This document shows positions 9,001 to 18,470 of a stretch of DNA of 20,546 nt, piece after piece (position 1 is the first letter of the stretch; each line of letters opens with the position of its first letter). The stretch covers positions 206,401 to 226,946 of the forward strand of contig JAMYWO010000004.1 in the NCBI GenBank assembly GCA_024220525.1, written 5' to 3'. Both the position numbers and the translations under genes were made by a program. The DNA is from Cochliopodium minus. Lineage: Eukaryota; Discosea; Himatismenida; Cochliopodiidae. The notes beneath the pieces were generated by a model. It was not told where the DNA came from and searched no databases. It saw only the letters and a list, made by a program, of their open reading frames with translations.

Positions 9001-12000
9001 GGAGAAAAAGCAAAAGAACATTGAAAAACTAAACATCATACAAGTGCTTCTCAATTCCAGCCCTGATTCTCCAACTTACTTTTTGTTCAGAAACAAAGAA
9101 AGCTTGTCCATTACACTCAACCCTCTTTTGGGACATTTGGGTATTTATTTCAGTGCAAAGAATGTAGAAGAAATCTCAAAGACAATCGAAATCTTGTTTT
9201 TTATTTTTGACCAGAAACTCACTTCTGAAGGAGAATACCACTTGCTCCATTTATGCAATCACTTTGCAGACTCTTTCCGCTCATTGGAAGAGAACGAGAA
9301 ACTCAAAGATCAGTTAATTCTTTTGTGGGGTATTGTGTTAGAGCAAACATCTTTGGAATCTTTGAAAAAGCACGTTTCTAACTTGTCGATTAGTGAACAA
9401 AATGTAATCACTTTAAAAATTTTCAAAAACTTATAAAAATTTATTTTTTTTTACAGAGATTCTTCAAATCTAATTTCGAAATGTTTGAAGTAATGGATGT
9501 CAAAGGCTTCCCTAAAGCTTTTGTGACTTTGAGAATGTGGATCTTCACAGTCGCAGTCGATTTCTGCAAGAATTCTAGCATCATTTTGAACGAGTTAGAG
9601 TGGAACGAAGAGAGATCCAGTGTGCACGTCAAACTCATTGAAGTAGTCAAAATTTTCTTGGAATCAGAAACTCTCAACCTTGAAAAGATGCAGCCAAAGA
9701 AGAAGGAGTCCATCACTTCGATGTACGGTGACCTCCGTGTGCCTCTCACCAATACATTCATGGAACACGTGCAGACCCTTAGAAAATTTGTTGAGGGTAT
9801 CGACTTTTTGTTCGTCCCCGAAAACAAAATGTTCTCCACTTTGTTCTGCATCATGTTGAGACAAGAGAACAAGGAGCAGTGCTTGGAGATTTACTTCTGT
9901 CTTCTCGACGATGAGTATACCAAATCCCAATCCTTCCAGAAGATCGAGGCCGTGAGTATGGACGCCTTTGGCTCCATCACAAACGAAGGAGGATTCAACG
10001 AGCTCGTCTCTTTCTTCTTCTCTCAATTGAAGGAGAAGCTCAAAAACCTAAAGGCTCCCGAGACTGAAAAGAACGGCTTTGTCACTGGTTTAGAGGAGCT
10101 CTTGCAACTCTCCAAGCAGCTCAACACTTTGCCAAATGACATTCTCTATGAAGACGAACGTTGCACTGCCATGTTGAAGTTAATGGCTTTTTTGAAGAGA
10201 ACTGACAAGATGGCAACCTACTATCGTTATCTCCAGAACTTGTCCAAGGTTCAAGAAGACTTCCAAAACTATGCTGAAGCAGGAAATTGTTTGCGTGATT
10301 ATGCCCAACATTTACCATGGAGTAAGATATTATATCATTTTTGTTGATTTTTAAAATTTTCTTTTCATTTTTAATTTTATTCATAAATTTTAATAGAATT
10401 ACATATTTGTTCATTAATTCATTTTAATCTGTTTTTTTTATCAGTCAAAAATAAATTTTTTTTTAAGAATTTTAAATTGATTTTTAATTGTGACAATAAA
10501 TAGGTGACACCAATAAAGAGAAAAGCTTAACTTCTGCAATCAACCTGTTCGAAAAGGCAGGTTGCTACGAAGACGGTATCGAGATCTACAAACAACTCCA
10601 GAACTATTATCTCAATGAAAACATCAATCTCGTGAGAATCTCCTCCCTCTTCTTCTCTGAATCCAAGTTTGTCGAAAAAATAATGGTTGCAGAGAGATAT
10701 AAGATCTCGCATTTCAGAGTTGCTTACTACGGAACTGGCTTTTCTTCTTCTATTAGAGGGGAGCACATTTACAGAGGAAATGCGTAAAAAAGAATTTTTT
10801 TTTTATTTTAATTTGTAAATTTTTCATTTTTAATCAAATGATGACTATTTTATTTGATCAAATCTTATTTTTCATTCATTTCAAATTATTTATTATTGTT
10901 GATTTATTTATAGGTTGCAACAAGTCAATGAGTTCGCAGAACAATTAAAGCGTAAATTTCCACAAGCAGAGTTTTTGCAATACACCAGTCCTCCTCCGAT
11001 TGAGGTGATCAATTCAGAGGACAAAATGTACATCCAACTCTTCCAAGTACGTCCTTCCTACAACGAGGAGCTCGAAGGTAATTTTTTATCAATTTTAATT
11101 TTTTTTTTTTTAAAGAGAATATAAATTTTTTTGTTTAACATTTTTTCTAGGTCTTCCACGTAGCCCAGACTTTTACAAGAAGCCTGAAAGGGTCAGATTT
11201 TTTGACGAGAACAACCACTTGTCCATCTTCACTTACAAACAGCCCTTCAAAAAGACCAAAACTGACAACGAGTTCCGTGATTTGTGGACTCGTCAATACT
11301 TGTACAAAACAGAAGATGTCATGCCATCCATCATTAGAAGGTAAAAAAAAATTAATTAAAATTATAATAAATTTTTTTCATTTTATTTTAAACCCTAATA
11401 AAGATTGTCCATTTTTTTATTTTTAATTCTAATTTTTGTTATATTTTTTATTTTTTATTATAATTTTTATTTTTATTTTATTTTATTTTTTTTTTATTAA
11501 AAAAAGGTCAAAAATAGTGAGCATCATAGTTAGAGAAGTCTCACCCATTGAAAACGCAGTTGAGTCCATGGTCAGCAAGAACAGGGAGTTAGAAGACATG
11601 ATCCTCAAGTACGCTGCTAAAAAGCCTCCTTCTGACGTCAATCCCTTCACTCAAGCCATCCAAGGTGTAGTTCAGGTAAAAAAGAAAGAAAAAGATTTTT
11701 TATTAAATTCGTTTAAAATTCGTTTGAATTAAAATTTTAAACTTTTTTTATTCATCTAGGCTTTTGTTAACGGAGGTACCAAACAATATGAAAATGTGTT
11801 TTTTCCTCTGGAATATCTCAATGACTACCCAGAACACTCTACTTTTGTCCAACAACTCAAACACCTCCTCAACGAGCAAGACGACATTCTGGAGCGTTCT
11901 TTGAAGGTTTATCAGTTGGTTTGCCCTAAGGAGTTCGAGCCTTTACGTCTTTCTTTTGAGGAGACTTTCGAGAAGATGCAAAAGGAAAAGCAAGAGAAGC

Positions 12001-12029
12001 TTAAATCTGAAACAAATTTGAAAAATTAA
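6055..12029 (+). CDS. DOCK-family Rho/Rac guanine nucleotide exchange factor (SH3, DHR-1, DHR-2)
   Basis: Thirteen exons give 1628 aa: 6055-6091, 6149-6296, 6420-7194, 7253-7505, 7555-8211, 8267-8844, 8903-9403, 9457-10321, 10504-10783, 10914-11077, 11151-11340, 11507-11675, 11760-12029. All junctions are GT..AG and phase-consistent. DOCK proteins activate Rac/Cdc42 at membranes in motility and phagocytosis. The N-terminus (MSKWIPF) leads into an SH3 domain (about 14-72; DTWLKGY, then GIFPSV completed across intron 2), as in the ELMO-dependent DOCK-A/B groups. A Ser-rich linker spans about 200-255. DHR-1, the C2-like phosphoinositide-binding domain, begins at KRNDFYVTL and covers about 455-600. 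A helical middle follows. DHR-2, the catalytic domain (about 1220-1610), shows FRVAYYGTGF, the YRG turn, RFFDENNHLSIFTYKQPF and EVSPIENAVESM, all typical of the family. The length is normal for the family. Substrate GTPase is not readable from sequence. Confidence 0.93.
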
Positions 12030-12076
12030 AAATCAATTTCGCTAAATTTTTTAATTTGAGAAAAAATAAAAAAAAA
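12030..12076 (+). other. 47-bp spacer between DOCK and the NTPase gene
   Basis: Only 47 bp separate the TAA of the DOCK gene from the next ATG on the same strand. The spacer is almost entirely A/T and includes an AATAAA hexamer a few bases before the downstream start. There is hardly room for both a 3' end and a separate promoter. Confidence 0.6.
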
Positions 12077-15000
12077 ATGGGTAACTCATTAAGTTCATCA
12101 AATAACAAATATTATTGCAATCAATGCAACCAATTCTTTGATGACAGAGAATTATTGGAGCATGAACATATAAGAAAAATCTCAAATTTGAGATCATTCT
12201 TGGATATAGATTTAAATTTAGAGACAAGTAATAGAATTTCAACTTATGATTTGATAAAAAGAATCAAAATGGGCAAAGAAATAAAATTCAGGGAGTATAT
12301 CTATATTGCCAGAAATTTTCCATCACATATTGAGGATTTCAAAAGAGGTAATACTTCAATAATTATAGTCATTTTTTGATATAATTAGGTTATAATATTG
12401 ATCATTTTTAACAAATTCATTTTTTAGAACTTTATGATAAGAAAAATGGTTACAAGACACTCATTTCGTTGATAACTTCAATGTTGGAAGGAGAAAGTGA
12501 AAATGCAATCAAAAAAACATTCAAGGAAGTCAATCATTTTTGCCCTCCTCCTAAAAACATAATGGAAAGAGAAAAGTTTATTTCCCAAATTGAAGATACT
12601 TTCACTCTGAGGTTAGACATTTTTGAAAATGATCCAAAAAGCCCCGAGAGATTAAAATTTCCTGTGATACACAATTCACCTGGATATGGAAAAGTATTAA
12701 CATATTTGTTTAAAGATTATTTTTGAATTATTTTTTTTTTAAAATAATGAAAATTTTGTAGTCAACAATTTGTTCACAAATGGTTTCTGCTTATTTAAAT
12801 GAGAATAAATGTGCAATATCGGTCACTTTCAATGATCAAATGAACATAGATAAAAGTGAAGAGTTTACTCTTCTCCGCAAATATGAGGGAAAGACTTTGA
12901 AAAAAATAAAGGAAGCAGTTAATTCTCAAGACCCCAATTCAGACAAAGTGATCATTCAGTTAAAATCTCAATTTTTTGAAAAATATGATTGTATTTTTAG
13001 AACACATTTAATAACCAGAATATTTGCAAGGTAAACATTAATTTTCTCATTTATTTAAAAATTATAATTTTTTTTCATTGATAAGCTATTTCTTTGAATT
13101 AAAATTTAATTTCAAAGAAATTTCTCAAAAGCTTGAGTATCTCATCCCCTCTGTTAAAACAGATAGTTGCATTTTTGATACTTTCGACCTATTGTCTTTT
13201 CATTGGAAAACTTTAAATAAAAAATTAAAGTTGATAGCTGGAAGACTTCCTATTTTGGTAACTATAGATGAATCTCAAAGGTTTAAATAACATTTTTTTT
13301 TTTCGTTTAAACAATGAATAACAAACTTCAAATATACTATTACAAAAATTTTATTTAAAGTTAAAAGTTAATTAACTTTTTTTTTTTGCTGAAAGACTGG
13401 GACACTTTTATACCAAAAAATTGGTTGAAAATTTGTCAGAAACTAGGACTTGCAACGAAAATTTTCTTTTGTTGCCTCTCTTTGTAACTCTCGACTACTC
13501 ACTTTTCTTGATTAAAACTAATGACATTGTTGAATCTCCACCCAACCTTGAATGGATTTTACTTGAACCCCTCTCTTACATTTCTTCCCTAAATATTGCA
13601 AAGATACACGGAGTGGACACTGATAATCATTTATACAAGTTGTTGGTTCAACATTGCATGGGACATCCCAGAAATTTACACGAGCTCTTGGTTTTTATAA
13701 TGAATCATTCTTCTAAAATACAACATGACTCATCATCTCTCATCAATTTTTCACAGTTTATAAAAGCTTTTAAAACAAAAAACAAAAAAAGAAAAGAGCT
13801 GATGGAATCTAGGATGGAAGGTGAGGAAGGAAACAAAATCCTTTTGAGTATAATCAAAAAATGTGAAGATCTTGGGAAGAAAATTCAAACAGAAGAACAA
13901 CAACAAAGGAAAAAGAAAGAAATTACTGGAATAGAGGAAAGTTTTGTTATTACAATGAATGAAGAACAAATCAAAAGTTTTCTCAATTTTACCGAAGAAG
14001 AAATGCTGATGGAATTATCTTTCCAAAAATACTCTTTCCCCGAGAAAAACTTTCAAATCCACTCGATTGAAGAATACAAATTTTTTGCAAATAAAATGAA
14101 TTTTGAGGTGCAATCTTCTCCTCACTTTCTTCAAGCACTGCTCAATCTCCCTATGAAAATTAGATTCCCCATCAATAACATTGACAAAGATAAGTTTATG
14201 AATCCATTGTCACCTCTTTATCTTTTGCTCAACGGAATTTTTCACTTGACAGAAAGACCAAAGGATCCTTCTTATTGGAAAAGAAAAGATTTCGAATCTA
14301 CTTTCAAAGTTTCTCCTCTTTATGTTTTCAACTATTGTCTTTATAGAAATCCACCCAATAATATTGAGAAGAAGTTGATAGATTTTCTCGGGCAGTTTTT
14401 AGAGTTTCAGTTGAAGGAAGATGTTGAAGATTTTGCGAGAACAGTGGAGCTCTTAGTCGGAGTTTTTTGGGCTTTTAAATTGACAACTTGCAGTCTCTTC
14501 AATCCTCAATCTCCTTATTATTCTTTTTACAAAACTCCCTCTCTTACTTCTCCGAAACTAAACAATCCCAAGATGGTTACTCTTTGTGAATTGTTGGGGG
14601 ACTATGAAATTATTGATGGAGAAATGAATCTATCTTTTTTTCAATCAGAATGGAAATTTACTGTAGAAAAAAAAGATCACATTTTTGTTGAAAATGAAAT
14701 TTATTCTCCTGAAGATAATACCGAACCAGCAGTTGATTTGATTGCTTGTGCAAGAAGGGATGACGGAGAATTAATCTACTTTTTGATGGACACTACTTTA
14801 GGTGATCAAAATATTTTGAAGCATATTTCCAATATAAACTATTACCAATCAAAAGAGCCAAATGTGACATTTCAGTCGAAAGTTGTTGAAAAATACTCAA
14901 AACTTAAAAATTGGTTAAAAGGAAAAGTAGAACTTACAAACAAAAATACCTACTTCATTCTCTTTTCAGGTCAAACGCTCGGACAAAAATACAATTATTC

Positions 15001-15241
15001 TGATATTGTTGCCGGCTTTTATAATGTTAATGATCTTTCAAAGTTTTTTGGAGTTTTTTATCCTTTTTTTGTTACGCAATACAAACTGAATGATGAAAAC
15101 TGTTGTCATTGTCAAAACAAGATCTTAAAGGTATATAGATGTTACAAAAATTGCAACAAACCTCTACATTGCTCAGGGAAATGTCTTAATACTCACTACA
15201 TGAAAGTCCATAATTCTGCCATTCACATTAATTTTATTTAA
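12077..15241 (+). CDS. Crinkler/RHS-like P-loop NTPase with zinc fingers and possible nuclease-fold domain
   Basis: Five exons (12077-12347, 12428-12693, 12762-13030, 13086-13280, 13396-15241) encode 948 aa. The start MGNSLSSS fits an N-myristoylation signal (Gly2, Ser6). A C2H2-like finger follows (CNQC..H.H, about 15-31). The NTPase module has Walker A NSPGYGKST (173-181, Lys179; the first Gly is Asn), Walker B ILVTIDES (Asp330-Glu331) and a C-terminal MGHPRNL block (422-428), like the 'GGhPR' element of Crinkler/RHS-type NTPases. A Lys/Glu-rich helix follows, then a region with PAVDLIA (Asp781) and LIYFLMDTT (Asp799) that could be the core of a divergent restriction-endonuclease fold. The C-terminus is MYND-like: Cys903, 906, 916, 920, 926, 930, His934, His939. 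Such proteins derive from transposon-linked ATPase-nucleases and occur as effectors or in intragenomic conflict; the role here is unknown. No secretion signal is seen. Confidence 0.7.
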
Positions 15242-15469
15242 AATTATTAATTTAGATTTTTAATTCTATTCTTTTTACAACTTGTATCTCCAATCAAGAT
15301 AAATCAATTTGTAATTTTCCTGGGTTCACATCCAATGTTGAAACTATAACTTGTTTAATGGTTATTAGTCTACCTTTTTTTCTGTTAGATTTTCAAAAAA
15401 AACTTTAGCTTTTAAAACAATTGCATATTTGGTCCAAAAATAAAAATGTAAGCTTCAAAAATAAAAAAA
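15242..15469 (+). promoter_or_regulatory. Intergenic region upstream of Ras-like/ankyrin gene 1
   Basis: A 228-bp AT-rich spacer lies between the NTPase stop and the ATG at 15470. It must hold the 3' end of the first gene and the promoter of the second. A short CTGGGTTCACATCC stretch near 15319 recalls a tRNA B box, but there is no A box or cloverleaf around it. Nothing else is recognisable. Confidence 0.35.
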
Positions 15470-16263
15470 ATGAAAACCGAGATTAAGATTAATATAATAG
15501 GCAGCAAAAGTGTGAGCACATCAGCATTAATAATCCCTTTTTTAAAAGGGATTTCGTACCATTATAAGTAATTAAAATCGATTATAAAAATTTGATTCAA
15601 ATTAATAATTTACCAAGTGATCTAGCAATAGAGGATGATTATCTCAAAATAGTGGTGGATGGGATAAAACTGGAACTCGAAATTCTTTTTACTGCAGGAA
15701 ATGAGCAATTCACAGGGATGAGAGATCTATACATGAAGAATGGGGACGGATTCATTTTGGCATTCAATTTAAATTCAAAATCAACTTTCAATGATTTGGA
15801 TGATATAAGAGAACAATTGACAAGAGTGAGAGATACAGATGATATACCAATGATTTTGGTTGGATTTTATTCTGGGGAAATAGAGATTTGCTTTGAAGAA
15901 ATAAATGAGAAGGTCAAAAAGTGGGGATGCTCCTTCATGGTGGTTGATATTGAAAAAAAAATCAATGTTGATGAATGCTTTGTCAACATTGTTAGGCAGG
16001 TAGGAAAAATAAAAAAGTTGAGAACAAAAGATCCATTCGTAGATACAGAGTTGTTTGTTGAGCTTGAGAATAATCCCACCATAAACTCTATTGACAAACT
16101 CAAGAGTATTGAAATAAATGGTAAGGACGGTTTTGGGAGAACTCCTCTGATGGTTGCTATCGACAAAAACGTTGCGGACGAAATATTAGAGCATCTACTT
16201 GCGCTCAAAGCAAATCCCAATCTCAACAACTTTTTTGGAGAAAATTCATTCCATGTGTTGTTT
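15470..16263 (+). CDS. Ras-like pseudoGTPase with ankyrin repeats, copy 1 (truncated at the N)
   Basis: Exons 15470-15567 and 15618-16263, with a 50-bp intron, give 248 codons before the undetermined base. The fold follows Ras: KINIIGSKSVSTSA in the P-loop place, DLAIEDDYLKIVVDG after switch I, LFTAGNEQF at switch II, MRDLYMKNGDGFILAFNLNS, then ILVGFYSGE where 'VGNKxD' belongs. The P-loop Lys (Ras Lys16) is Thr, the DxxG Asp is Phe, the NKxD motif is gone and the SAK loop is VDI, so normal GTP binding is unlikely. No CAAX box follows; instead ankyrin repeats begin at NGKDGFGRTPLMVAI and stop at FHVLF. The ATG at 15470 is chosen because it alone supplies the Ras beta-1/P-loop. After the N the frame meets TGA within four codons, in sequence belonging to the opposite strand. 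The real 3' part is missing. Confidence 0.75.
15568..15617 (+). other. Conserved intron 1 of the Ras-like/ankyrin copy 1
   Basis: GTAATT...CCAAG, 50 bp. The position is identical to intron 1 of copy 2 on the other strand (18139-18077): each follows an exon 1 of exactly 98 nt and is phase 2, interrupting the segment between helix 1 and switch I. The intron sequences themselves are different. Shared position with diverged sequence shows that the pair descends from one spliced ancestor, not from a retrocopy. Confidence 0.65.
15742..16263 (+). repeat. Left arm of a large inverted repeat (Ras-like/ankyrin copy 1)
   Basis: This 522-bp block is nearly identical, in inverted orientation, to 17392-17952. 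Identity includes an exact run of close to 60 bp around 15755-15815 and extends to the last base before the N. The other arm is 39 bp longer, because of a 13-codon Lys-rich insertion in copy 2. The arms are separated by about 1.1 kb. Confidence 0.85.
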
Positions 16264-16264
16264 N
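16264..16264. other. Undetermined base (N) at a head-on junction of two genes
   Basis: The only N in the window. To its left, sequence codes on the plus strand for copy 1 up to a full codon. To its right, sequence codes on the minus strand for copy 2, also up to a full codon. Neither protein has reached a natural end, and neither reading frame makes sense past this base. This is most simply an assembly join or one-base gap placeholder between two fragments, less likely a real inversion breakpoint. Confidence 0.8.
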
Positions 16265-18237
16265 GCACAATTTGAAGAATGGTGTTTCTGAACTTCTGTT
16301 TCTCATATTGATATCTCCTTCTTTCTTGATGAACAAACCAACAATATCCATAAATAGCTGTTCATGTTTTATATACTCGTTGGATGCAATAAAATGGAAA
16401 GGAGTATCATCATTTGAATTTTTTTTGTTGATATCTGCAGAAAAATCCAACAAAGATTTTACAACTTTCAAATCGGGAGGTTCTATTAGAGAAGCAAAAT
16501 GTAAACAAAAGTTTTCATTGAGAAGATTAGCACTTAAACCATTTTGTAGTAAGAAAACAACTTGTTCAACATTACTTCCCTTGATAGCACCAATAATTCC
16601 ACCCTCAACATCAAGTAATTCATCTTTTTCAATACAATCTACAACTTCATTAGAATTATTCTTCTCTCTTAATCTAGACAAGATTGTATTTCCACTCTTT
16701 GTGGAAGAACTTGCATTAGATTTATTTGTTAAGAAAGAAATGATTTCATTTGAACTATGTTCACAAGCAACAAGAAATGGAGTTTTTCCGTTTAAATCTT
16801 TGATATTTAAATCTGCCTTGTATTCAACTAATTTCTCCACGTATTTCAATTCCAAATTTTTTCTTTCAAGTAAATAATGAAAAGGTGTTTTATCATCTAC
16901 CAAAGAATTAGTTGAAGCTCCACTTTCCAAAAGATAACTCTTATTTTAAATGAAAAAAAAAAATTAATTATCAAAAAAAAAAAATTGGAAAAAGAATCAG
17001 GATGAAAGAAAATTTTTGAAGTGATTATTTTGAAAAGGATATTGAGTTGATGGATTATTTCAAGAATAATTTTCAAAATCATCGTCAAATATCTAATCAA
17101 ATATAATTAATATATTCACCTATTCACAGATAATAAACATATTGAAAGAATAAAATTTACAATCATCTCCAAATCAGATTTTGGATTTTGACACAAACAA
17201 TGAAGACCTTTAAAACACCCAGAGTTTAAGTTGGCTTTGTTTACAATAAAAACTTGGAGATACTTCAAAGATATATTCGGACTCAAACAGGCATAACAAA
17301 AACAAGATTTTCCCTCTGTATCTTCTGTGTTAGGATCTGCATTCGATTTGAAAAAAGATTCGATTAATTTTAAGTTTTCTTTCTCTTTTTTAAACAACAC
17401 ATGGAATGAATTTTCTCCAAAAAAGTTATTGAGATTGGGATTTGCTTTGAGCGCAAGTAGATGCTCTATTATTTCTTCCTCAACGTTGTTGTCGATAGCA
17501 ACCATCAGAGGAGTTCTCCCAAAACCATCCTTCCCATTAATTTGAAAATACTTGAGTTTGTCAATAGAGTTTATGTTGGGATTATTCTCAAGCTCAACAA
17601 ACAACTCTGTATCTAGGAATGGATCTTTTGTTCTCAACTTTTTAATTTTTCCTACCTGCCTAACAATATTGACAAAGCATTCATCAACATTGATCCCATT
17701 TTTCAAATCAACCACCATGAAGGAGCATCCCCACTTTTTGACCTTCTCGTTTATCTCTTCAAAGCTAATCTCTATTTCCCCAGAATAAAATCCAACCAAA
17801 GTAATGGGAATGTCGTTGATATCTTTTTTTTTCTTCGATTTCATTGATATATTTTTTGTATCTCTCCCTCTTGTCAATTGATCTCTTATATCATCCAAAT
17901 CATTGAAAGTTGATTTTGAATTTAAATTGAATGCCAAAATAAATCCGTCGCCATCCTTAAACTTTTTGTCTTTCATAGAAGAGCTGTGCTCTGTTTTAAT
18001 ATCTAAAATATCAATTGTGAAATTCATCCCATCCACTTCGATGTTTTTGCGATAATAATTATCCATTGTTGGATCTCTGGTATTAAAAAAAATTACAGCC
18101 CAAAATTATTAAAAGAATCCAAATAAAAAAATTAAATACATTTTGTCAACAAATCTCCCTTTTACGAACATAACTGTTAATTCTGACTTGCTGACACCTT
18201 CACCACTTGAAACAATAATCTTGATTCTTTTCTTCAT
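16265..18237 (-). CDS. Ras-like pseudoGTPase with ankyrin repeats, copy 2 (3' end cut at the N)
   Basis: Exons 18237-18140, 18076-17161 and 16939-16265 give 563 codons without a stop. Residues 1-178 follow Ras: KIIVSSGEGVSKSELT as P-loop, FVDK|IDPTMDNYYRKNIEVDG through switch I (completed across intron 1), then LDIKTEHSSSM in place of 'LDTAGQEEYSAM', and VGFYSGE in place of 'VGNKxD'. The P-loop Lys and Ser remain, but its flanking Gly is Ser. The DxxG Gly and both base-recognition motifs are lost. A 13-residue Lys-rich insertion (around 107-119) is absent from copy 1. From residue 213 ankyrin repeats run to the gap, for example GRTPLMVAIDNN, KTPFHYLLERKN, GKTPFLVACEHSS and DTPFHFIASN. For intron 2 I prefer the donor at 17160, because DLEMI|SYLLESGAS then restores an uninterrupted ankyrin helix. 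The likely role is a non-hydrolysing binding scaffold. Confidence 0.8.
17392..17952 (-). repeat. Right arm of the inverted repeat (Ras-like/ankyrin copy 2)
   Basis: The reverse complement of this block matches 15742-16263, from the GDGF codons through FHVLF. Most differences are single bases, plus one 39-bp in-frame insertion near 17835. Upstream of the arm the two genes are barely alignable at DNA level although the protein fold is shared. Confidence 0.85.
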
Positions 18238-18470
18238 TTTTATTTTTATTTTATTTAAATCGGAGAAAGTTTTATGGACTTTCTTCAAACCAACATTATA
18301 TTAATTATTTTTACAATCAGGCTGACATTTCATAAATATGATGTTTAATTATTATTATCGATTTGGCTCAATATAATGAAAATTTTCTTTCAATTGCTGT
18401 CCCTCATTGCTTTGGATGCGAAAGTTTTTCTTTAAAATTTATTATTTTAATTAATATATACATTCATTTA
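18238..18470 (-). promoter_or_regulatory. Intergenic region between UFD1-like gene and Ras-like/ankyrin copy 2
   Basis: A 233-bp spacer lies between two minus-strand genes, AT-rich and with mixed sequence. It should hold the 3' end of the UFD1-like gene and the promoter of copy 2. Read on the minus strand, copy 2 starts after an A/T-rich tract ending in AAAAATGAAG. No gene or structured RNA is seen. Confidence 0.35.

Noticed and set aside
15310-15340. tRNA B-box-like sequence (GGGTTCACATCC)
   Set aside because: No matching A box lies at the right distance and no acceptor stem or anticodon arm can be folded around it by eye.
16264-16310. Short readable extensions of both Ras-ankyrin frames past the N
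   Set aside because: Each extension is just antisense of the other copy's coding sequence and soon meets a stop. It is not a natural C-terminus.
16897-17100. A minus-strand open frame inside intron 2 of Ras-like/ankyrin copy 2
   Set aside because: Its translation is Phe/Ile-rich and not ankyrin-like. Splicing it out gives a perfect ankyrin helix (DLEMI-SYLLESGAS), so it is intronic.
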